DNA of 5,206 nucleotides from contig CALIGP010000270.1 in assembly GCA_938021455.1 (NCBI GenBank), positions 1-5,206 of the forward strand, in the 5' to 3' direction. The stretch is from an uncultured Lewinella sp. GTDB lineage: Bacteria > Bacteroidota > Bacteroidia > Chitinophagales > Saprospiraceae. Each line of letters starts with the position of its first letter. Position 1 is the stretch's first letter. The notes beneath the pieces were generated by a model that saw only the letters and a list, made by a program, of their open reading frames with translations, did no database searches and was not told where the DNA came from. Of this stretch, positions 1 through 5,036 are shown in pieces. A program made the position numbers and the translations under genes.

Positions 1-1523
1 AAGTAGACAAAACCTTCACCAGAGAGATTGCCCGTTTAAAGCGGATGAACCCTCAGGTAGCAGAGTACAGCGTACAACTTTCCTATCTGGAGATGCTACT
101 CGACCTGCCCTGGCGGGAATACACCAAAGACAACTTTGACCTGAACGCCGTTGCCAAAGAACTAGACAACGACCACTATGGTCTGGAGAAAGTGAAAGAC
201 CGGATCCTGAGTCATCTTGCTGTACTAAAGCTTAAGGGCGATATGAAAGCGCCCATTCTGCTCTTGTTGGGCCCTCCTGGCGTAGGTAAAACGAGCTTGG
301 GCAAAAGCGTAGCGGAGGCCCTGGGTCGCAAGTACGTGCGTATGAGCCTGGGTGGCCTGCACGACGAGAGTGAGATTCGCGGGCACCGGAAGACCTACAT
401 CGGCGCTCTGCCGGGACGGATTGTTCAGTCGCTGAAAAAAGTACAGTCCGCCAATCCTGTTTTTATCCTCGACGAGATTGACAAAGTGGGGCAAAGCCAC
501 CGTGGAGATCCTTCCAGCGCTTTGCTGGAAGTACTGGACCCGGAGCAAAACTCTACCTTCCACGACAACTACCTCGATTTAGACATCGACCTAAGCAAGG
601 TGATGTTCATCGCTACGGCCAATGACTACGCGACCATTCAGCCGCCCCTCCGGGACCGGATGGAGATCATCAACCTCAGCGGTTACTCCGCCGAAGAGAA
701 GCTGGAGATCGCTAAGCGCCACCTCTTACCCAAGCAACGGGAAGAGCACGGCCTGAAGGCCAAACAGATTAAAGTTCCGGTGGCCACCCTAAAGGCCATC
801 ATTACCGGCTACACCCGGGAAAGTGGTGTCCGTGGCCTCAACCGGGAAATCGGCGGACTAATGCGTTACGCCGCCCGGCAGATTGCGATGGAAGGGGCTG
901 ATCAAGTAACGATCAAAGTCGAAAATCTGGAGGAGGTCTTAGGCCCGACCAAGTTCGAGCGCGAGCCCTATCGTGCAGGAAAATTGGCCGGCATTGCCGT
1001 TGGTCTGGCCTGGACGCAGGTTGGCGGAGAAATTTTGTACGTTGAAGCTAGTCTAAGCCCTGGAAAAGGTAATCTTACCCAAACCGGTAACCTCGGCCAG
1101 GTAATGAAGGAAAGTGCCATCACGGCACTGTCCTACCTGAAGGCCAACGCTAAGAAGATCGGTATTACCGCTGAAGAAATTAAAGAACAGGACCTACACA
1201 TTCACGTTCCGGAAGGAGCGACACCAAAGGATGGGCCAAGTGCTGGCATCACCATGCTCTCCGCCATGGCTTCTGTTTATACTGGTCGGCCGGTACGGCA
1301 GTACCTGGCCATGTCCGGTGAGATCACCCTTCGCGGTAGAGTCCTCCCCGTAGGCGGTATCAAAGAGAAGCTACTGGCGGCCAAACGCGCTGGCATGAAA
1401 CACATTCTTCTGAGCCAGATGAACGAGAAAAACGTTCGCGAAATTGAGGAGCGTTACCTAAAGGGAATCAAGATTCATTACGTCGAGACAATGGAGGAGG
1501 TGCTTGCATTCGCGCTTACATAA
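1..1523 (+). CDS. lon: ATP-dependent Lon protease (LonA), 5'-truncated by window edge
   Basis: Lon is a cytoplasmic AAA+ serine protease that unfolds and degrades damaged and short-lived regulatory proteins as a homohexamer. The frame is open from nt 3 and gives 506 residues to the TAA at 1521-1523. Bacterial LonA has about 780-800 residues, so roughly 280-300 N-terminal residues (the substrate-binding domain) lie outside the window. Visible in order: the end of the helical linker (VDKTFTREIARLKRMNPQ), Walker A GPPGVGKT (nt 270-293), the RGHRKTYIGALPG pore/AAA region, Walker B ILDEID (nt 465-482), sensor-1 region TAN, the YTRESGVRGLNREI sensor-2 region, then the protease domain. The catalytic Ser is in PKDGPSAG (nt 1239-1241) and the catalytic Lys in GGIKEKLL (nt 1368-1370), 43 residues apart as in E. 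coli Lon. The ATG at nt 45 is internal and is not the start. The protein ends just after the protease domain, as is normal. No convincing terminator follows. Confidence 0.98.
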   Translation, partial: VDKTFTREIARLKRMNPQVAEYSVQLSYLEMLLDLPWREYTKDNFDLNAVAKELDNDHYGLEKVKDRILSHLAVLKLKGDMKAPILLLLGPPGVGKTSLGKSVAEALGRKYVRMSLGGLHDESEIRGHRKTYIGALPGRIVQSLKKVQSANPVFILDEIDKVGQSHRGDPSSALLEVLDPEQNSTFHDNYLDLDIDLSKVMFIATANDYATIQPPLRDRMEIINLSGYSAEEKLEIAKRHLLPKQREEHGLKAKQIKVPVATLKAIITGYTRESGVRGLNREIGGLMRYAARQIAMEGADQVTIKVENLEEVLGPTKFEREPYRAGKLAGIAVGLAWTQVGGEILYVEASLSPGKGNLTQTGNLGQVMKESAITALSYLKANAKKIGITAEEIKEQDLHIHVPEGATPKDGPSAGITMLSAMASVYTGRPVRQYLAMSGEITLRGRVLPVGGIKEKLLAAKRAGMKHILLSQMNEKNVREIEERYLKGIKIHYVETMEEVLAFALT

Positions 1524-1608
1524 AGGCAAAATAATCGTTAACGTTTTCTATTGCTCCCAACCTCGGGCTATCTTTCGCTGTCTTTTATGAGGAAGCAATC
1601 CATTTGAT

Positions 1609-2268
1609 ATGAAGTACTTGGTCCTTTTTTGCGTTTTGTTGTTCACCGCTGCGGGCATAAAAGCCCAGCAGACTACTTTGGTAGATCAAAACGGTGAGGC
1701 ACTTGTACAATTTTCCGGCATGGTGCTGGACGGTACAAACAGTCAGTTACAGCCCGTTCCCTACGCAACTATTCTCATTACGGATGATGGCCGGGGCACC
1801 TATGCTAACCTGGAGGGCTTCTTTAGTATCGTAGCTCACCTGGGAGATAGTATCGTTTTTAGTGCTTTAGGATATAATGACGTGACCTACGTAATTCCCG
1901 ACACACTCAAGGAAGACAAATACAGCATCGTGCAACTGATGAGCCGCAACGCCATCGATCTTCCCGAGACCGTCGTTTTCCCCTGGCCGAGCCGGGACCA
2001 CTTCAAGCTAGAGTTTCTGGCCATGGATGTCACCTCCGACTTGCAGTCTCGCGCATCCCAGAACCTGTCCGTTGAGACCCTTGAGGCACTGCAGCAGTCC
2101 GTTCCGCGCTCCGGCGCCGAGAATGCCAGTTACTACCTGCGGCAGCAGGCGCAGAAGACCTACTACATTGGTCAGCGGCCGCCGATGAACATCTTCAGCC
2201 CCGTAGCCTGGAAGCAGTTCTTTGATGGTTGGAAGCGAGGAGACTTCAAGAAGAAGGACGACCGGTAA
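1609..2268 (+). CDS. Secreted CarboxypepD_reg-like domain protein
   Basis: The protein has 219 residues. Residues 1-19 form a Sec signal peptide: MKYL, a hydrophobic core, then GIKA with likely cleavage before QQ. It is therefore exported to the periplasm or outer membrane. There is no lipobox Cys at the cleavage site; the only signal-peptide Cys is within the hydrophobic core. Residues about 35-112 fit the beta-sandwich CarboxypepD_reg-like fold, with FSGMVLD at the start, PVPYATILI, the TYANLEGFFSI turn (the 'T..dG.F.I' pattern), and DSIVFSALGYNDVTY. This is the domain found at the N-terminus of many Bacteroidota SusC/TonB-dependent receptors, but no barrel follows here. The remaining ~100 residues are polar and helical and end in an aromatic segment (NIFSPVAWKQFFDGWKRGDF) followed by a basic tail KKKDDR. 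The ATG at 1609 is chosen because it gives a complete signal peptide. A purine stretch GAGGA at 1589-1593 is too far upstream for a good Shine-Dalgarno. The 85-nt gap after lon leaves co-transcription open. The domain call is firm, but the precise function is unknown. Confidence 0.85.
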   Translation: MKYLVLFCVLLFTAAGIKAQQTTLVDQNGEALVQFSGMVLDGTNSQLQPVPYATILITDDGRGTYANLEGFFSIVAHLGDSIVFSALGYNDVTYVIPDTLKEDKYSIVQLMSRNAIDLPETVVFPWPSRDHFKLEFLAMDVTSDLQSRASQNLSVETLEALQQSVPRSGAENASYYLRQQAQKTYYIGQRPPMNIFSPVAWKQFFDGWKRGDFKKKDDR

Positions 2269-2438
2269 CATTAACCGATTCTTTTTCGAGGCCACATTAG
2301 GCGGCGCAAACGCAGGTGCAAGCTTGGTTTTCCAACAGCAGGGGTCAGTAGGCTTTGCTCTTTAGCAATCGACCAACGTGCGCTGACCGACGACCGACAA
2401 CGCAACTATCCGGCATACAATCCCGTTTATTAGCCAAT

Positions 2439-3134
2439 ATGAGCACCGAAGGAAAAAATCCCAGGCTTGATCCTGAATTCTTTATCGGCACCGCGGCGAT
2501 CAGTCTTGTGGGCGCCTTTATTTTCCTACGCGTCTCTTTTGCTTTCTGTATTGGTTTTGTTTTGGCCAGTATCGTTGCTATGACTTGGTACTTTTGGCCA
2601 TTGATTAGCAAAAAATTCCCTTCGCCCGCTAAAAAGGTCAATGAAAATGATTTTGGCCAGCGGGTTAGCCTACGACTAGACAGTTGCCAACAAAAAGAAC
2701 TCCGCTTCCGGACGGAGGCCGAGAGCATTCGCGAAAGCATCGCTGCTCTGCGGGACGACCTTGACCGCAGCGAGCAGGCCGGTACTGACGAAAAGGAACG
2801 TGCCGGACAACTCATCAAAGAGTTTGAAGCAGAATTTAATCTCCGTCTCGCTAAAGCAGCTTTCTTTGCGGACTGCGCTACGAAGCTCCGCGAACTACTG
2901 GATCGCCACCGCCTTCACGAAAGCATCGCCGCTCGCAAACGAGAGCTTGACGAGCTACGAAAAACCAACTTCGACGACGAAGCCTCACTGGAAGAAACAC
3001 GCTACCACCTGGAACAGGATAGCATCCAGCTAGAAACCATTGCTGAACTGACTAAGGATATTTCCATTAGTTTCAAAGCAGAACAGGCCGAAGAGCTCCG
3101 CGCTAAGCTGGAAAAACTTCGTACCAGCCTGTAG
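2439..3134 (+). CDS. Unrecognised two-TM coiled-coil protein
   Basis: I do not recognise this 231-residue protein. After a short polar N-terminus (MSTEGKNPRLDPEFF), two closely spaced hydrophobic segments lie at about residues 15-32 (IGTAAISLVGAFIFL) and 34-56 (FAFCIGFVLASIVAMTWYFWPL). They are separated by a single Arg, suggesting a tight membrane hairpin. Residues about 75-230 are highly charged and rich in Glu, Lys, Arg, Leu and Ala, with few helix breakers, consistent with a long, probably interrupted coiled coil. Both ends would then lie on the same side, probably the cytoplasm (inference from basic residues after TM2). The ATG at 2439 is preferred over an upstream in-frame TTG at 2355, because the extra 28 residues would be a Cys/Arg-rich stretch unlike a conserved N-terminus. 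No Shine-Dalgarno is visible. The gene stands alone, 170 nt after the previous stop. Coding is supported by the continuous amphipathic pattern in this frame. The function is unknown. Confidence 0.75.
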   Translation: MSTEGKNPRLDPEFFIGTAAISLVGAFIFLRVSFAFCIGFVLASIVAMTWYFWPLISKKFPSPAKKVNENDFGQRVSLRLDSCQQKELRFRTEAESIRESIAALRDDLDRSEQAGTDEKERAGQLIKEFEAEFNLRLAKAAFFADCATKLRELLDRHRLHESIAARKRELDELRKTNFDDEASLEETRYHLEQDSIQLETIAELTKDISISFKAEQAEELRAKLEKLRTSL

Positions 3135-3205
3135 GAATACCTCCCCTGATATCGGCCTTGATTCGTGCCGTGTTTCATAATCCGGAGATAATTTTCACTT
3201 ACACC

Positions 3206-3236
3206 TTTGACAATATCGGCAAGCGTACTATCTTTG
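3206..3236 (+). promoter_or_regulatory. Bacteroidota-type promoter of the tRNA-Glu unit
   Basis: TTTG at 3206-3209 (within TTTGACA) is followed after 19 nt by TATCTTTG at 3229-3236. This is an exact match to the -33 TTTG / -7 TAnnTTTG promoter known from Bacteroidota primary sigma factors. Transcription would start near 3243, about 70 nt upstream of the first tRNA. No other gene lies between, so it most likely drives the two tRNA genes. Confidence 0.8.
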
Positions 3237-3240
3237 CGGT

Positions 3241-3263
3241 CGCTTAAGCGCAAAACGTTGCGC
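3241..3263 (+). other. Hairpin at the start of the tRNA leader
   Basis: Just after the predicted transcription start, CGCTTAAGCG (3241-3250) is a perfect 10-nt palindrome. It overlaps a 6-bp hairpin, GCGCAA (3248-3253) with TTGCGC (3258-3263), that has an AACG loop. The two folds are mutually exclusive. This may shape the 5' leader that RNase P removes. That is inference, and short palindromes also occur by chance. Confidence 0.35.
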
Positions 3264-3310
3264 ATTTTAGTGTATGTCCGCTGATTCATTTCACGTCACA
3301 TATCCTTCCC

Positions 3311-3382
3311 GGCCCGTTCGTCTATCGGTTAGGACGCCAGGTTTTCATCCTGGTAAGAGGGGTTCGATTCCCCTACGGGCTA
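3311..3382 (+). tRNA. tRNA-Glu (anticodon TTC), copy 1
   Basis: The 72 nt fold as a full cloverleaf. The 7-bp acceptor stem GGCCCGT/ACGGGCT has a G-U first pair. The anticodon stem is CCAGG/CCTGG (3337-3341 and 3349-3353), and loop TTTTCAT places anticodon TTC at 3344-3346. The T stem AGGGG/CCCCT encloses TTCGATT, and the D-loop contains GGTTAGG. The discriminator is A (3382). The 3' CCA is not encoded (the genome continues CAA), so it must be added by the CCA-adding enzyme. It reads GAA/GAG codons; in bacteria charged Glu-tRNA also feeds tetrapyrrole synthesis through HemA. Confidence 0.97.
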
Positions 3383-3383
3383 C

Positions 3384-3406
3384 AAAAATTGCCGCTGGCA
3401 ATTTTT
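3384..3406 (+). terminator. Perfect 10-bp hairpin with T-run after tRNA-Glu copy 1
   Basis: AAAAATTGCC (3384-3393) pairs perfectly with GGCAATTTTT (3397-3406) around a GCT loop. The stem is A-T rich at its base and ends in five Ts, the form of a small, possibly bidirectional intrinsic terminator. It begins 2 nt after the first tRNA. If it terminates efficiently, copy 2 would be under-transcribed, since no second TAnnTTTG promoter is visible before it. It may instead be a leaky terminator or a processing hairpin. Confidence 0.5.
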
Positions 3407-3554
3407 GATTTGCGATATTTGATAAGTGATTCTTGATATGCGATTTGGCTACCGCACGGCTCTGGCTCACTTCGTTCGTGCTTACGAGCGGAGCGAGCAG
3501 ATAACAGCGGCAGCAAATCAAATATCGAATATCGCCAATCACATATCGCATATC
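3407..3554. repeat. Palindromic element with six 7-bp tandem units in each arm
   Basis: The left arm 3407-3448 is six contiguous 7-bp units all starting with GAT (GAT at 3407, 3414, 3421, 3428, 3435, 3442; typical units GATATGC, GATTTGC). The right arm 3513-3554 is six contiguous 7-bp units all ending in ATC (typical GCATATC, AAATATC). The arms are reverse complements at 31 of 42 positions. The 64-nt centre contains a strong GC-rich hairpin: 3465-3479 pairs with 3484-3498 (14 of 15 positions including two G-T pairs, one A-C mismatch) around a GCTT loop. Flanking it, CTACCGC (3449-3455) partly matches the complement of GCGGCA (3507-3512). The whole 148 nt can fold back as one long imperfect stem. 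No protein is encoded. It fills most of the 182-nt spacer between the two tRNA genes, and its function is unknown. Confidence 0.85.
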
Positions 3555-3564
3555 ATATCCTACC

Positions 3565-3636
3565 GGCCCGTTCGTCTATCGGTTAGGACGCCAGGTTTTC
3601 ATCCTGGTAAGAGGGGTTCGATTCCCCTACGGGCTA
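3565..3636 (+). tRNA. tRNA-Glu (anticodon TTC), copy 2
   Basis: This is identical to copy 1 over all 72 nt, with the same cloverleaf, TTC anticodon (3598-3600), A discriminator and no encoded CCA. A short upstream stretch is also shared (CATATCCT, then a few C/T), while the downstream flanks diverge after CTAC. It lies 182 nt after copy 1. It has no obvious promoter of its own, so transcription probably comes from 3206-3236 through the intervening palindrome. Confidence 0.97.
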
Positions 3637-3644
3637 CTAGCCAG

Positions 3645-3681
3645 GACCTTCTTTCTTCGGAGAGAAGGTCTTTTGCTTTTT
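3645..3681 (+). terminator. Intrinsic terminator with cUUCGg tetraloop
   Basis: GACCTTCTTTC (3645-3655) pairs with GAGAGAAGGTC (3660-3670) over 11 bp with a single G-T wobble. The stem closes a C(TTCG)G tetraloop, the classic ultra-stable RNA loop, and is followed by TTTTGCTTTTT (3671-3681). It lies 8 nt after the second tRNA and is a textbook Rho-independent terminator ending the tRNA unit before the gap promoter. Confidence 0.92.
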
Positions 3682-3733
3682 AGCGATTAGCTATCCGATC
3701 AGGACGATGAAAATGAACGAATAGTCCTTACTT

Positions 3734-3765
3734 TTTGTATTATTTACACTAAGTGCTTATTTTTG
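3734..3765 (+). promoter_or_regulatory. Bacteroidota-type promoter of gap
   Basis: TTTG at 3734-3737 is followed after 20 nt by TATTTTTG at 3758-3765, an exact TAnnTTTG -7 element. The start of transcription would be near 3772, giving gap an untranslated leader of about 150 nt. Its place between the tRNA terminator and gap, and the strong consensus match, fit a highly expressed glycolytic gene. Confidence 0.75.
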
Positions 3766-3772
3766 GCATCCT

Positions 3773-3920
3773 TTAGAATGAAGGCGGGAGTGAAAGGTCG
3801 AGCAATTGACCGCCTCTGAACTTCGCTCCTTCAACTTTCATTGCCCCTGCGCTCGCGCCCAAAAAACGCTACGCACAGTTGCATCCTAAATCGCATCAAG
3901 ACAAAATCCCCCCCCAAGAA
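3773..3920 (+). other. Long gap mRNA leader with potential stems and a C8 tract
   Basis: This 5' untranslated region of about 150 nt holds several short, partly exclusive stems. AGGCGG (3782-3787) can pair with CCGCCT (3810-3815). GGAGTGAA (3787-3794) can pair with TTCGCTCC (3822-3829, one wobble). AATGAA (3777-3782) can pair with TTCATT (3837-3842). Eight consecutive Cs (3908-3915) end 5 nt before the start codon. There is no Shine-Dalgarno, as is common in Bacteroidota. No known riboswitch class is recognised. Confidence 0.4.
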
Positions 3921-4913
3921 ATGGCAAGAATTGCAATCAATGGCTTCGGCCGCATCGGACGAATCACCCTTCGTAACCTGCTTGAGAAAGGCCTCGACGT
4001 AGTAGCCGTTAATGATTTAACGGACAACGCAACCCTGGCGCACCTGTTCAAGTACGACTCCGTACAGGGCAACTACGCTGGAGAGGTAAGCGCTGATGAT
4101 GACTACATCTACATCGATGGTAAGAAGATCGACGCGCTGAGCCAGCCTGACCCCAGTAAACTGCCATGGGGAGACCTTAAGGTTGACGTAGTACTGGAAT
4201 GTACGGGTCGTTTCCGTGACGAAGACAAAGCCCGCCTGCACATTGCTGCGGGTTGTAAGAAAGTCCTCATCTCTGCCCCAGCGGGCAAAGGAGACGTTGC
4301 TACCGTTGTACTCGGCGTCAACGAAGAAGTACTGAATGCCAGTACTGACGTATACTCCAACGCCAGCTGTACAACCAACTGTCTGGCTCCTCTGGTTAAG
4401 GTATTGGATGACGCCTTTGGTGTTGAGCAGGGCCTGATCACCACCGTACACGCCTACACTGCTGACCAGAACATTCAGGACGGCCCCCACAAAGATCTAC
4501 GCCGCGCCCGCGCCGCTGCGATCAACATCATTCCTACCAGCACCGGTGCTGCGAAGGCCGTTGGCCTCGTACTTCCGCACCTCAACGGTAAGCTTGACGG
4601 TGGCGCTATGCGTGTCCCAGTTCCTACCGGCTCCCTCACTGACCTTTGTGTTACTCTGAAAAAGGAAGCAAGCCTTGCGGAAATTAACGCTGCTTACAAA
4701 GCCGCTGCTGAAGGCCCGATGAAAGGTATCCTTGCCTACGTGACCGATCCCTACGTAAGCTCTGACATCGTTGGCAGCAAGTACTCCAGCCTCTACGACG
4801 AAGGACAGACCAAGGTGATTGGTAAGCTCGTCAAAGTAGTTAGCTGGTACGACAACGAAGCGGGCTACTCTGCTCGCCTCGCTGATCTATGTGAGCGCAT
4901 TGCCGCTATGTAG
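3921..4913 (+). CDS. gap: Glyceraldehyde-3-phosphate dehydrogenase, type I
   Basis: This cytoplasmic homotetrameric enzyme oxidises and phosphorylates glyceraldehyde 3-phosphate to 1,3-bisphosphoglycerate, reducing NAD+. The 330 residues match the usual length of about 330-336. The N-terminal Rossmann motif INGFGRIGR is at residues 6-14. Asp32 in AVNDL marks NAD preference, supported by the Gly-Pro pair in DGPHKDLRRAR. The catalytic domain begins with SNASCTTN, placing nucleophile Cys150 (nt 4368-4370). His177 in TTVHAYT is its base partner. IIPTSTGAAKAVG and MRVPVPTGS bind phosphate and shape the active site, and WYDNEAGYS is near the C-terminus. The ATG at 3921 is chosen because MARIAINGFG is the conserved family start. 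An in-frame TTG at 3879 would add 14 poorly conserved residues across the C8 tract. The stop codon TAG is the first triplet of the downstream repeat. pgk follows on the same strand, a common glycolytic pairing. Confidence 0.98.
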   Translation: MARIAINGFGRIGRITLRNLLEKGLDVVAVNDLTDNATLAHLFKYDSVQGNYAGEVSADDDYIYIDGKKIDALSQPDPSKLPWGDLKVDVVLECTGRFRDEDKARLHIAAGCKKVLISAPAGKGDVATVVLGVNEEVLNASTDVYSNASCTTNCLAPLVKVLDDAFGVEQGLITTVHAYTADQNIQDGPHKDLRRARAAAINIIPTSTGAAKAVGLVLPHLNGKLDGGAMRVPVPTGSLTDLCVTLKKEASLAEINAAYKAAAEGPMKGILAYVTDPYVSSDIVGSKYSSLYDEGQTKVIGKLVKVVSWYDNEAGYSARLADLCERIAAM

Positions 4914-5031
4914 TATGGTAGTCTGATAGTATGGTAGTCTGATAGTACGGTCGTAAAACGCCCGGACCATTAGACTACCATACTGATTACTCTACTATCA
5001 ATACTACCCTACTATCAATACTATTATACTA
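4911..5031. repeat. Inverted array of TAGTNNNN octamers between gap and pgk
   Basis: The left arm is an 8-bp-period array with TAGT at 4911, 4919, 4927, 4935 and 4943. The 16-nt unit TAGTATGGTAGTCTGA occurs twice exactly (4911-4926, 4927-4942), then decays as TAGTACGG. The right arm carries the same kind of unit inverted. CTACTATCAATACTA occurs at 4992-5006 and 5009-5023 (17-nt period), flanked by TTAGACTACC and TTATACTA. A perfect 13-bp inverted repeat, AGTATGGTAGTCT (4928-4940) with AGACTACCATACT (4972-4984), encloses a GC-richer loop with a GGTC/GACC stem (4949-4952, 4965-4968). The other left copy (4912-4924) could pair equally. No T-run follows the stem, so intrinsic termination is unlikely; a processing, stability or slippage product is more plausible. 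The array occupies nearly the whole spacer. Confidence 0.85.
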
Positions 5032-5036
5032 AACAT

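Noticed and set aside
1551..1577. Possible promoter before the secreted protein (TATCTTTC at 1569-1576)
   Set aside because: The -7 lacks the final G, and the nearest TTG (1551) is only 15 nt away, so the match is weak.
2263..2287. Weak terminator after the secreted protein (CGGT/ACCG, then CTTTTTC)
   Set aside because: Only a 4-bp stem overlapping the stop codon; it is not stable enough to support a call.
2324..2357. Possible promoter before the coiled-coil protein (TTGG, then TAGGCTTTG)
   Set aside because: The -7 has an extra base and the spacing is 22 nt, too far from consensus to call.
2355..2438. TTG-started 28-residue extension of the coiled-coil membrane protein
   Set aside because: The extension is Arg/Cys-rich and unlike a real N-terminus; the ATG at 2439 is a standard start giving a sensible topology.
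3407..3554. CRISPR array interpretation of the short repeats
   Set aside because: The units are 7 bp, contiguous and without spacers, and no cas gene is nearby.
3384..3560. Insertion sequence or integrative-element attachment site at the tRNA
   Set aside because: There is no transposase or integrase and no duplicated tRNA 3' fragment; the second copy is a complete tRNA gene.
3426..3683. Open frame across the inter-tRNA palindrome and tRNA copy 2
   Set aside because: It runs through a tRNA and a terminator; the 7-bp repeats give a shifting peptide with no domain character.
3879..3920. In-frame TTG extension of gap by 14 residues
   Set aside because: The GAPDH family starts at MARIAINGFG; the extension crosses a C8 tract and has no family similarity.
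4017..4490. Antisense open frames within gap, and similar ones within lon and the other coding regions
   Set aside because: They lie wholly opposite strongly supported genes, show no domain pattern, and are explained by the codon composition of the sense strand.
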